Source: Phycisphaerae bacterium
GTDB lineage: Bacteria > Planctomycetota > Phycisphaerae > Sedimentisphaerales > Anaerohalosphaeraceae
DNA: 9,397 nucleotides
Direction of reading: 5' to 3'
Assembly (NCBI GenBank): GCA_007121565.1
Contig: SKKI01000230.1
Coordinates: 1-9,397, forward strand
Position 1 is the stretch's first letter; each line of letters starts with the position of its first letter. Both the position numbers and the translations under genes were made by a program. The notes below the pieces were generated by a model. The model saw only the letters and a list, made by a program, of their open reading frames with translations. It searched no databases and had not been told where the DNA came from. Positions 1 through 6,900 of the stretch are shown here, in pieces.

Positions 1-1408
1 ATTCATACTCCACCCCCGACGGATCGGTGGCCACCACCGACCGCATGACGATATGATTCAGCCCCGTCGCGGCCGGTTCAATATCCCACTGGGCCGGGTT
101 CGGCTCCGGCGGAAAAACGTCTTCACTGGCGACACGAACCGCCTCATACAGATTCAGCCGCCCTCCGGTAACACTCAACCCGCTCAGTGCCGCAATCGGA
201 TCGGCGGTCTGCATCAGAATCTGCTTGATTTCACTGTACGTCAGATCCGGATTCTCCGCCAGCAGCAGGGCTGCCGCTCCGGCCACATGCGGCGAGGCCA
301 TCGAGGTGCCTTGAAATGCAGCATATTGTTCGTTGGGAACGGTACTGAGGATATTGACCCCCGGCGCGCCAAGATGCACCGAGTTTCTGCCGTAGTTGGA
401 AAATACGGCGCGCTGGTCATTATGATCGGTCGCCATCACCGAAATAATATTAGGCAAATCATAGCTGGCCGGATACGCCGGGGTGACATCGTTGTCCAGG
501 CCGTCATTGGCCGCGGCGGCCACGAACAAAAGACCCGCCTCGCCGCTGGCGGCAATGGCATCATAGAGCGCCTGGCTGAAGCCATAGCCGCCCCATGAAT
601 TGTTGGTGATATGCGCGCCCATCAGCGTAGCATATTCCAGCGCTTCAATAGCGGCGGCCAGGGAAATGAATTGATCGCCGATCTTCAGCGCCATCAGCCG
701 CACATCCCAATTAACACCGGTCACGCCGATATTGTTATTGCCGACCGCACCGATGGTACCGGCCACATGCGTGCCGTGGCCGATGTTATCCACCAAAAGT
801 CCGGTGCGGTTGACAAAATCATACCCGTAAATGTCGTCAATATAACCGTTGCCATCATCGTCCACGCCAGGCGTGCCGTTTAATTCGGCCTCATTGACCC
901 ACATGTTGGCGGCCAGGTCCGGGTGGGTGTAGTCAATCCCGCTGTCCAGAACCGCCACGATGACCTCATGGCTCCCCGTGTTGATGTCCCAGGCCGGCAC
1001 TGCGCTGATGTCGGCGCCCGGCGTACCGCCGGTCTGACCGGTGTTGAGCAACCCCCACAACTCACTGAAACGCGGATCATTGGGAATCGCCTGGATTTCG
1101 TACAGGAAGTCCGGCTCTGCATACTGCACGCCAATGGTGGCTTGAAATGCATTTCGAGCTGTACAAACGCTCACATCCGGAGGCAACTGCACCACCCCCA
1201 GGCCGGGAACCAGCGAGTACATCCGCTCAATCTCTCCCCCGGTGGCCGCATCCACAACGGCCTGGCGGGTTTGATCCGCCTGTGCCGTGAAGTCCGTCTC
1301 GGTGAATCGCACCAGCAGATAGCCGTCGCGATACTCGGCCGCGTCGAGAACGCCGCCGCTGAAAATGACAAAAAATAAGACCAGTCCTGCAAAAAGATTG
1401 TGTCGCAT
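1..1408 (-). CDS. Secreted subtilisin-like serine protease (peptidase S8), C-terminus cut by window edge
   Basis: Extracellular endopeptidase of the subtilase family. The protein reads continuously for 469 codons without a stop and leaves the window at its C-terminus. Residues 1-23 form a signal peptide: a short charged start, a hydrophobic core from about 5 to 20, and a likely cleavage near LDA-AE. A propeptide-like segment (about 25-105) follows. The triad is clear: Asp155 in AVLDSGID, His211 in GHGTHVAG, Ser369 in GTSMASPHVAG. Asn301 is in the oxyanion-hole position, although the usual AAGN is AAAN here. A DDDGNGYIDD stretch (183-192) resembles the calcium-binding loop region common in thermitase-like subtilases. 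After the catalytic domain (about 415) a proline-rich linker leads into what looks like the start of an Ig/Fn3-type domain. I chose the ATG at 1408 because GGAGGG lies 4 bases upstream. In-frame ATGs at 1420 and 1441 are alternatives; the latter has AGGA 9 bases upstream and would add 11 residues. Confidence 0.93.
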   Translation of the reverse strand, partial: MRHNLFAGLVLFFVIFSGGVLDAAEYRDGYLLVRFTETDFTAQADQTRQAVVDAATGGEIERMYSLVPGLGVVQLPPDVSVCTARNAFQATIGVQYAEPDFLYEIQAIPNDPRFSELWGLLNTGQTGGTPGADISAVPAWDINTGSHEVIVAVLDSGIDYTHPDLAANMWVNEAELNGTPGVDDDGNGYIDDIYGYDFVNRTGLLVDNIGHGTHVAGTIGAVGNNNIGVTGVNWDVRLMALKIGDQFISLAAAIEALEYATLMGAHITNNSWGGYGFSQALYDAIAASGEAGLLFVAAAANDGLDNDVTPAYPASYDLPNIISVMATDHNDQRAVFSNYGRNSVHLGAPGVNILSTVPNEQYAAFQGTSMASPHVAGAAALLLAENPDLTYSEIKQILMQTADPIAALSGLSVTGGRLNLYEAVRVASEDVFPPEPNPAQWDIEPAATGLNHIVMRSVVATDPSGVEYE

Positions 1409-1412
1409 GACA

Positions 1413-1418
1413 CCCTCC
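1413..1418 (-). promoter_or_regulatory. Shine-Dalgarno of the protease gene
   Basis: On the minus strand GGAGGG sits 4 bases before the ATG at 1408. It is the best ribosome-binding match in this leader and favours that start over the in-frame ATGs at 1420 and 1441. The ATG at 1420 itself overlaps this motif. Confidence 0.55.
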
Positions 1419-1482
1419 ATAAAGGAAATTAAGTTTTTCATCGTTTTACATCCTGTATCGGTTAAGGGTTTCCGGCGTCAAA

Positions 1483-1574
1483 TAAACTCACGTCAGCGCA
1501 CGCATTCCGCGCAGCCGACTTACCTGATATTCGATAATCCCTTACCTTATCGGAAAGTGGCCCCCGTGAGTTTA
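1483..1574 (-). promoter_or_regulatory. Structured 5' leader RNA (three-way junction candidate) of the protease gene
   Basis: In the minus-strand transcript a perfect 10-bp helix closes the element: TAAACTCACG (1574-1565) with CGTGAGTTTA (1492-1483). Inside are two further hairpins. One is CGATAA/TTATCG at 1552-1532 with a 9-nt loop. The other lies at 1518-1493, with TCGGC pairing GCTGA (one G-U) and an inner GCGC/GCGT stem; it directly abuts the closing helix. The total of about 92 nt has the size and shape of a riboswitch or protein-binding leader. I compared it by eye with common riboswitch consensus motifs (TPP, FMN, c-di-GMP, purine, cobalamin) and found no match. Its function is unknown. 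Confidence 0.4.
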
Positions 1575-1579
1575 GTACC

Positions 1580-1608
1580 CTTATAGCAGAATGCCTGCAA
1601 AAAGTCAA
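1580..1608 (-). promoter_or_regulatory. Sigma70-type promoter of the protease gene
   Basis: On the minus strand TTGACT (1608-1603) and TATAAG (1585-1580) are separated by exactly 17 bases, each matching the consensus at 5 of 6 positions. Transcription would start near 1573, giving a leader of about 165 nt before the ATG at 1408. The predicted start falls at the first arm of the leader's closing helix, which suggests that the RNA begins with that structure. Confidence 0.6.
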
Positions 1609-1654
1609 CCCCACAGAAAGGACTGCACAACCCCACTTGGACTTTCCACTCTTT

Positions 1655-1725
1655 TATCGGACGGGGTCTCGACATGCACGAAATCAAACATGCCGGATCA
1701 TCGAAACCCGACAGAACGTCCGATA
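1655..1725. repeat. Long imperfect inverted repeat upstream of aroA and of the protease promoter
   Basis: TATCGGACG (1655-1663) pairs perfectly with CGTCCGATA (1717-1725). The helix can continue inside with GGGTCTCGA (1664-1672) against TCGAAACCC (1701-1709), 8 of 9 paired, after a 7-nt bulge on one side. A final CATG/CATG pairing (1673-1676, 1689-1692) closes it. No run of T follows on either strand, so it does not look like an intrinsic terminator. The rest of the gap between the protease and aroA (1726-1880) is AT-rich, with several -10-like hexamers but no promoter I would commit to. Confidence 0.4.
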
Positions 1726-1880
1726 GCGACTTCCATGACAGCCTTAGTATATCTTAAAATGAGAGGGTTTTGAGAAAAATTTCGAAAATATTTGAAATTT
1801 TCTAATATTCGCCACAATTTTCGGTAAAATACGCTGTTTGTCGAAATATCCGGCCGCTGTAAGCGAATGCGTTTGAAGAT

Positions 1881-3164
1881 ATGAAATTATTAACAAAAAA
1901 ATCGACCTTAAATGGAGTGGTTTCGATCCCCGGTTCGAAATCCCACACCATCCGCGCGCTGGTCATCGCGAGCCTGGCTGACGGCCTGAGCCGGATTCGC
2001 TGTCCGCTGATCTCCGGCGATACGCTCAGCGCCGCAGCGTGCTACCGCGCCCTCGGGGCCGAAATCGACACTTCCGATCCGAAAACATGGACGGTTATCG
2101 GTACTGCCGGGCAGATACGCTTCGAAAACCAGGTGATCGACGTCGGCAATTCCGGCACCACGCTGCGTCTGGCGCTGGGCTCGGCGGCACTGGGCCGTCC
2201 CGATGGCACGGTAACCTTCACCGGCGACAAGCAGCTTCAGACGCGTCTGCTGGGGGCGCTGCTGCGATCGCTAAGCGACCTTGGCGCAAACGTGCGCTCA
2301 CTGAATGACAATGGCTGCGCCCCGGTGAGCGTCTCCGGCCGGCTCAAAGGCGGCCGCACGTCGATTGAATGTTTTACAAGCCAATATCTATCCAGTTTAT
2401 TGATGGCCTGCCCGCTGGCCGACGGCGATACCGAGATTGAGATCCCCCTGCTTAACGAGCCGGATTATGTACAAATGACGCTGGACTGGCTTGACCGACA
2501 GAAGATAAGCTATCAAAACAATGACTTGAAGACCGTTTTTGTCCGAGGCGGACAGCACTATACCCCTTTTGACGAGAGGATTTGTGCGGATTTCTCCAGC
2601 GCAACGTTCTTTCTGTGCGCCGCCGCTTTGTGCGGCCAGGATGTTGTCATTCAGGGTCTTGATTTCAATGACAGCCAGCCGGACAAGGCCGTTCTCCATT
2701 ATCTCAAGGCGATGGGCGCCGACATCAGCGAGCAGCCGGACGGCATCCGTGTGCGGCAATCGGCGCTGCGGGGTATTGAGATCGACATGAACCGCACGCC
2801 CGACGCCCTGCCGGCGATGGCGGTGGCCGCGGCGTTTGCCGAGGGAACCACACGGCTGGTCAACGTCCCGCAGGCACGCAAAAAAGAAACCGACCGCATC
2901 GCCTGTATGGCCGCAGAACTGGCCAAACTCGGCGCCGACGTCGAGCAGCTGCCCGACGGGCTGGTCATCCGCGGCGGAAAACTGTTGACCGCCGCGCCGG
3001 TGACCGGCTATGATGACCATCGCATTGTGATGGCGCTGGCGGTGGCCGGGCTGGCGATGGACCAGCCGCTGCACATCGACACCGCCGAGGCGATGAAGGT
3101 CACGTTTCCCGAGTTTGTGACCTTGATGAAACGCCTCGGCGCCGAAATGACAGTGACCGACTGA
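1881..3164 (+). CDS. aroA: 3-phosphoshikimate 1-carboxyvinyltransferase (EPSP synthase)
   Basis: Cytoplasmic enzyme of the shikimate pathway. It transfers the enolpyruvyl group of PEP to shikimate 3-phosphate, giving EPSP and phosphate for chorismate and aromatic amino-acid synthesis. At 427 residues it has the family's normal length and is complete. Family signatures are intact: GSKSHTIRA with Lys20, GNSGTTLR (89-96) for the PEP/glyphosate region, TSQYL (166-170) for shikimate-phosphate binding, TPDALPAMA with Asp308, KKETDR (334-339) with the Glu and Arg ligands, YDDHR (377-381), and MKVTFPEF with Lys406. The Gly-Thr pair in GNSGTT (rather than GNAGTA) differs from the enterobacterial enzyme. 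The N-terminal MKLL start is preceded only by a weak purine stretch (GAAGA). The AT-rich upstream region and the separate promoter signals of the neighbours suggest a single-gene unit rather than an aro operon. Confidence 0.97.
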   Translation: MKLLTKKSTLNGVVSIPGSKSHTIRALVIASLADGLSRIRCPLISGDTLSAAACYRALGAEIDTSDPKTWTVIGTAGQIRFENQVIDVGNSGTTLRLALGSAALGRPDGTVTFTGDKQLQTRLLGALLRSLSDLGANVRSLNDNGCAPVSVSGRLKGGRTSIECFTSQYLSSLLMACPLADGDTEIEIPLLNEPDYVQMTLDWLDRQKISYQNNDLKTVFVRGGQHYTPFDERICADFSSATFFLCAAALCGQDVVIQGLDFNDSQPDKAVLHYLKAMGADISEQPDGIRVRQSALRGIEIDMNRTPDALPAMAVAAAFAEGTTRLVNVPQARKKETDRIACMAAELAKLGADVEQLPDGLVIRGGKLLTAAPVTGYDDHRIVMALAVAGLAMDQPLHIDTAEAMKVTFPEFVTLMKRLGAEMTVTD

Positions 3165-3170
3165 AAACTC

Positions 3171-3199
3171 TTGACGCCCCTGTCAAAATGCCACATACC
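3171..3199 (+). promoter_or_regulatory. Possible promoter for the DUF4914-like gene
   Basis: TTGACG (3171-3176), 17 bases, then CATACC (3194-3199). The -35 box is good (5 of 6) and the -10 is weak (3 of 6). It begins 6 bases after the aroA stop and would give a leader of about 57 nt. CTCTTG (3168-3173) and CAAGAG (3204-3209) form an inverted pair around it. Readthrough from aroA is an equally possible source of transcript. Confidence 0.3.
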
Positions 3200-3262
3200 G
3201 CGACAAGAGCGTTATCGTTCTGAACTGTAAAACCTTAATTTTAGAAAACATGGGAACACATT

Positions 3263-5170
3263 ATGGCCAAAACACTGAACTTTGAAACCAACTGGCGACT
3301 GTTTGAACTGCCCGAACAGATCGAAACGATTCTGGGCAACTGCAAGTCCTGTCTGTTCCCCAAGAGCCGGGCCGAGATTCTCGAGCTGGCAATGGGTGGG
3401 CCGGACAATGACCGATTTGAGGTCGCCTACGATATCCCGGGCAAAGGCCCATACACCGAGGTGACCGTCGATAAATGCAAGAACGGCCTGGCCGTCAACT
3501 ACACCGAGGCGTATATGCGCCGACGCGATCCGGATTGCATGGTCATCACCGACACGCGTGAGACCGACAAGTCCCGTTTTGAAGACAAGACGGGCAAGCC
3601 GTTTGAGCCGCTCCGCGAAGCGACCTTTCAATGGCTGATAGAGCAGGACCTGGTGGTCACGCTCTTTACCATCGGCGCCTTTGAGGCCGACTCCGGACAG
3701 GGTGCAATGCTGATCGCGCCGAAAAACGCCGGCTTCTTCGTCGGCGGACTGGCGGACCTGCAGGGGATGCTGCCGCCGGACAGGATCCCGGCCGATTTCC
3801 GTATTCGCAGCGTAATCTACCTGGCCCCGCCGTTTCGCCATACGCATTTCGACGGCAAGCAGGTGGTGGCCCACAACCGACTCGAGGCGTTGCACGAGGT
3901 CTTTTCGTACAATCTCTACCCCGGCCCCAGCGCCAAAAAAGGCGTCTATGGCGTCTTGCTGACCATCGGCGAAAGTGAGAACTGGCCAACGCTGCACGGC
4001 TCGACCGTGCAAGTGGTCACGCCGTATGACAACATCACCACCATTATGCACGAAGGCGCCAGCGGCGGCGGCAAGAGCGAAATGCTCGAATATGTCCACC
4101 GCGAAGAGGACGGGCGATTGGTGCTCGGTGAAAACGTCGTCAACGGCAAACGACGCCACCTCGTGCTGACCCAGGCCTGTCACCTGAAACCGGTAACCGA
4201 CGATATGGCGATGTGTCTGCCCGATGGGCAAAAAAAAATGACCGATTACCTGACCGTACAGGACGCCGAGCAGGCGTGGTTTGTCCGGCTGAACCATATT
4301 GAAAAATACGGCACCGATCCGCACCTCGAAAGCATCACGATCCATCCGCCCGAGCCGCTGATCTTTCTGAATCTGGACGGCGTGCAGAAGGCGACCTGTC
4401 TGATCTGGGACCATACCCAGGACAAGCCCGGCCTGCCGTGCCCGAACCCGCGGGTTATTTTGCCGCGCCGCTTCGTGCCCGATGTCGTCCAAGAGCCGAC
4501 CGAGGTCATGATTCGCAGCTTCGGGATACGCATGCCGCCGTGCACCAAAGAAACCCCCACCTACGGCATCGCCGGCTATTTGCACGTGCTGCCGGCGGCG
4601 CTGGCCTGGCTCTGGCGGCTGGTCGCTCCCCGCGGCCACGACAACCCGAGCATCACCGACACCATCGGGATGACCAGCGAGGGCGTCGGTTCCTACTGGC
4701 CCTTTGCTACCGGTCGGATTGTCGATCATGCCAACCTGCTGCTGCGGCAGATCCAAAACACCCCCCGGGTGCGGTATGTCCTGATGCCCAACCAGCATGT
4801 CGGGGCCTGGAAGGTCAGCTTTATGCCGCAGTGGATCAGCCGGGAATACCTGGGACGACGCGGCGTAGCGAAGTTTTACCCCCAACAGCTTCAGCCGGCG
4901 CGCTGTCCGCTGCTGGGCTACGCCTTCAGTGCGATGCAGGTCGAAGGGACGCCGATATCGCCGATCTTTCTGCAAGTCGAGATACAGCCTGAAGTCGGCC
5001 TTGAAGGATACGACGCCGGGGCCGAGATTCTGCAGTCCTTCTTCGCCAAAGAGCTGAAGAATTTCCTGCATCCGGATTTGGATCCGCTCGGCAAGAAAAT
5101 CATCACTTGCTGCCTGGACAAAGGCTCGGCACAGGACTACGAAGAGCTGATGTACGACGTGTTTTCCTGA
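3263..5170 (+). CDS. Large P-loop protein of the DUF4914 type, PEP-carboxykinase-like, function unknown
   Basis: A complete 635-residue soluble protein with no signal peptide or membrane segment, so probably cytoplasmic. Its clearest feature is a nucleotide-binding loop, HEGASGGGKSEML (263-275, Lys271), near the middle. The loop recalls the kinase-1a loop of PEP carboxykinases rather than that of ABC or AAA proteins. Downstream, IFLNLDG (367-373) could supply a metal-binding acidic residue. GMTSEGVGSYWPFATGR (469-485) and MPNQHVGAWK (508-517) look like conserved core segments. From memory, the length and overall pattern fit DUF4914, a family I believe is related to the PEPCK/HPr-kinase fold; that assignment is recall, not a search. 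The start is the ATG of MAKTLNF; upstream GGGA is a poor ribosome site. No neighbour indicates a substrate. I infer an ATP- or GTP-dependent phosphoryl-transfer enzyme, with the reaction unassigned. Confidence 0.88.
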   Translation: MAKTLNFETNWRLFELPEQIETILGNCKSCLFPKSRAEILELAMGGPDNDRFEVAYDIPGKGPYTEVTVDKCKNGLAVNYTEAYMRRRDPDCMVITDTRETDKSRFEDKTGKPFEPLREATFQWLIEQDLVVTLFTIGAFEADSGQGAMLIAPKNAGFFVGGLADLQGMLPPDRIPADFRIRSVIYLAPPFRHTHFDGKQVVAHNRLEALHEVFSYNLYPGPSAKKGVYGVLLTIGESENWPTLHGSTVQVVTPYDNITTIMHEGASGGGKSEMLEYVHREEDGRLVLGENVVNGKRRHLVLTQACHLKPVTDDMAMCLPDGQKKMTDYLTVQDAEQAWFVRLNHIEKYGTDPHLESITIHPPEPLIFLNLDGVQKATCLIWDHTQDKPGLPCPNPRVILPRRFVPDVVQEPTEVMIRSFGIRMPPCTKETPTYGIAGYLHVLPAALAWLWRLVAPRGHDNPSITDTIGMTSEGVGSYWPFATGRIVDHANLLLRQIQNTPRVRYVLMPNQHVGAWKVSFMPQWISREYLGRRGVAKFYPQQLQPARCPLLGYAFSAMQVEGTPISPIFLQVEIQPEVGLEGYDAGAEILQSFFAKELKNFLHPDLDPLGKKIITCCLDKGSAQDYEELMYDVFS

Positions 5171-5183
5171 ACGGCTGAAGGCC

Positions 5184-5220
5184 ACGCCTTGGCATTGAAC
5201 GGGCCGCGTTAAGGCGTTTT
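5184..5220 (+). terminator. Likely intrinsic terminator after the DUF4914-like gene
   Basis: ACGCCTT (5184-5190) pairs perfectly with AAGGCGT (5211-5217). An inner AACG/CGTT stem (5198-5201 with 5207-5210) stacks next to it, and the hairpin ends in a short TTTT. It starts 13 bases after the stop codon and lies just before the next promoter. The T-run is short, so termination may be partial. Confidence 0.5.
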
Positions 5221-5233
5221 GAGCAAATATGGG

Positions 5234-5262
5234 TTGTCTGTGACTGCCGGGTATGGTACAAT
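5234..5262 (+). promoter_or_regulatory. Sigma70-type promoter of the glycosyltransferase gene
   Basis: TTGTCT (5234-5239), a 17-base spacer, then TACAAT (5257-5262), a 5-of-6 match to the -10 consensus. The start would be near 5269, leaving a leader of about 25 nt that carries the AAGGA ribosome site at 5285-5289, 4 bases before the ATG at 5294. Confidence 0.6.
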
Positions 5263-5293
5263 GACGTGCAAAGGATAAATTGAAAAGGATTTC

Positions 5294-6073
5294 ATGGACG
5301 CACATAACAGCGGACAACTCGGTCTATCCATTGTGATTCCAACGTATGAGGAATCGCGCAAAGTGTGCGGCGACATTGCAGCGGCGGCGGCGTTTCTTGA
5401 GGAGTTTCCAGGGGCTGGTGAAATATTGATTGTCGATGACGGCAGTCAAGACCAAACCGCAGAGATTGCCGAACAATGCGCCGCCCGCGCTGCAGTGCCA
5501 GTACGGGTGTTGCGGCTGGAGCGTAACCGCGGCAAAGGATGCGCCGTCCGCACGGGCATCCTTGAAAGCCGGGGACGCTATGTTATGTTTGCCGACAGCG
5601 GCTGCTGTGTGCCGTACCCAGAGGCGATGGAGGGCATCAAACTCATTCAGAGCGGTCACTGCCGGATCGCTCACGGCTCACGCAAAATGAATGTCAGCCA
5701 TATTCATCGCCCCCAGTCGTGGTATCGGCGGCTCTGCTCGCGGCTGTTTCACTGGCTGCTGATTCACGATCTCAAACGGCTGGCCAACCTGACCGACACC
5801 CAATGCGGATTTAAAGTGTATAATGGAGAGATCGCCCGCTGCCTGTATGCCGAATCCACCATTGATGGCTTTATGTTTGATGTGGAAATTATTCTACTGG
5901 CGTTGAAATACGGGTATACAATATGCGAGTTTCCCGTCGATTGGTCCTGGGACCCGGACAGCCGGCTCAAGCCCACACGCGAAGCCATACGGGTATTGCG
6001 GGATTTGGTGTGGCTCAAACACCACTACGGCGAGGTCCTCAAAGCCGGCGATCGCGCCAAGCAAAACGCATAA
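5294..6073 (+). CDS. Family 2 glycosyltransferase, dolichyl/polyprenyl-phosphate glucosyltransferase-like
   Basis: A 259-residue GT-A fold enzyme that probably moves a sugar from a nucleotide-sugar donor to a lipid phosphate or other acceptor at the inner face of the membrane. LSIVIPTYEE (11-20) opens the nucleotide-binding domain, IVDDGSQDQT (46-55) holds the first Asp pair, and RNRGKGCAVRTGI (77-89) follows. HGSR (127-130) and TDTQCGFKVY (167-176) are typical of the ALG5/DPM-like branch, as is FDVEIILLALKYGY (195-208) before PVDW. The usual DxD metal site is ADSG (100-103) here, keeping only the first Asp. There is no transmembrane helix, unlike many bacterial relatives with a C-terminal membrane anchor, so it is peripheral or soluble. 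The nearby strong promoter and the upstream terminator mark it as its own transcription unit. The sugar and acceptor cannot be read from the sequence. Confidence 0.92.
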   Translation: MDAHNSGQLGLSIVIPTYEESRKVCGDIAAAAAFLEEFPGAGEILIVDDGSQDQTAEIAEQCAARAAVPVRVLRLERNRGKGCAVRTGILESRGRYVMFADSGCCVPYPEAMEGIKLIQSGHCRIAHGSRKMNVSHIHRPQSWYRRLCSRLFHWLLIHDLKRLANLTDTQCGFKVYNGEIARCLYAESTIDGFMFDVEIILLALKYGYTICEFPVDWSWDPDSRLKPTREAIRVLRDLVWLKHHYGEVLKAGDRAKQNA

Positions 6074-6131
6074 CTTCCTGCCGAGGGATGCAAACGTCTG
6101 TTGCGTGAACCCTGGATGAACCCCCAAACGA

Positions 6132-6209
6132 CAACAGCCCGACAGACTTCACCCTTAGCGTCTGTCGGGCCTTGCCGACTTTAAATCACCCATTCCTGCT
6201 CACTTCTGC
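6132..6209. repeat. 78-nt direct repeat with hairpin, copy 1
   Basis: Copy 1 of a repeat found again 268 bases downstream, with 10 differences in 78. It begins CAACA and holds a perfect 11-bp hairpin, GCCCGACAGAC (6137-6147) with GTCTGTCGGGC (6160-6170) around a 12-nt loop. A well-conserved tail with ATCACCCATTCC follows. It lies about 60 bases after the glycosyltransferase stop. The lack of a T-run argues against a classical terminator. Confidence 0.7.
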
Positions 6210-6399
6210 ACTTGTCAAGCCCAACTACTGAGAGCCGCTCGTTTCCTCCAACCCTCAGAGTCGTCGTTAGCAATACTTATCTTATCTCACAGCGCATCCA
6301 TGATACGCAATACACCGCGCATCCTTTTGGAAAAGGCGGTATCTGTGCTTCCCTCTGATAACTCTTCATCATCCATCATCCGAAGCCATCAAGGTCCGG

Positions 6400-6477
6400 C
6401 AACTGCCGGACAGACATCACCCTTTGCGTCTGTCCGGCCCTGCCGACTTCAAATCACCCATTCCAGCTCTGCTTCTG
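6400..6477. repeat. 78-nt direct repeat with hairpin, copy 2
   Basis: Copy 2 of the repeat at 6132-6209. Its hairpin is GCCGGACAGAC (6405-6415) with GTCTGTCCGGC (6428-6438). Relative to copy 1 the fourth base pair has changed from C-G to G-C on both arms, so the pairing is kept. An extra GTCCGGC at 6394-6400, just upstream, can compete for the left arm. Confidence 0.7.
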
Positions 6478-6900
6478 CTTTCCTCAATCTTGACGCCCGC
6501 CAGCCCCGGTTCCAGCCACTCGGCGAAAGCGTCAACGTTCGTACCGTGTTGTTAAAGAGCAACCCACTCAGAGAGCGCGCAAATAATGCGCAAAAAAAGT
6601 ACAGCCGGGAATAATCAGACAACCAAGGTTGACATGCTGATTTGTGTTAGCTTTCACGACACTTTTCATCTCACAGCTCTCCTGTGTTTGAAATGTCATA
6701 ATTCTTCCAGATAACTCTTGGAGACACGGAAAGGAGCTTCATGCACCCATCCACTACAAGCACACTTTTCATTAAGGTTAAGATTATCTGAAAAAGGTCG
6801 GCAAGTCAATAGGAATTTTGGCAAAATATTTTCAAGTTCCGATAAGTCCCTTATTGAAAGAGAGTTATGCGACAAAAAAATTTTTGATTTTTCGTCTTTT

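Noticed and set aside
53..1378. Three plus-strand frames (53-598, 611-883, 923-1378) opposite the protease
   Set aside because: The minus strand encodes a continuous subtilase with signal peptide and full catalytic triad; the plus-strand frames are its shadows.
1483..1574. Integron attC site
   Set aside because: The long inverted repeat invites the idea, but the core-site sequences (GTTRRRY and its complement) are absent at the ends and no integrase or cassette is present.
2397..3074. 225-codon minus-strand frame inside aroA
   Set aside because: It is the shadow of a well-conserved EPSP synthase on the plus strand, with no motif of its own.
3212..5317. An open frame of 701 codons on the minus strand across the whole DUF4914-like gene
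   Set aside because: It mirrors the plus-strand gene, whose codon bias leaves the antisense frame free of stops. Its protein has no recognisable motif, while the plus-strand protein has a clear P-loop and conserved segments.
6137..6170. Repeat hairpin as intrinsic terminator of the glycosyltransferase gene
   Set aside because: The stem is strong, but no T-run follows on either strand. The same hairpin recurs downstream of no gene in copy 2, so it is better treated as a repeat element.
6132..6477. CRISPR array
   Set aside because: There are only two diverged copies of a long element 268 bases apart, with no regular short repeat-spacer pattern and no cas gene.
6300..6614. 104-codon plus-strand frame in the repeat region
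   Set aside because: It runs through copy 2 of the hairpin repeat and is rich in Ser, Arg and Pro with no domain. The differences between the repeat copies follow RNA pairing, not codon positions.
6741..6791. 16-codon ORF with an excellent AAGGAG ribosome site
   Set aside because: The ribosome site is good, but there is no downstream gene for which it could be a leader peptide and no supporting promoter; chance is likelier.
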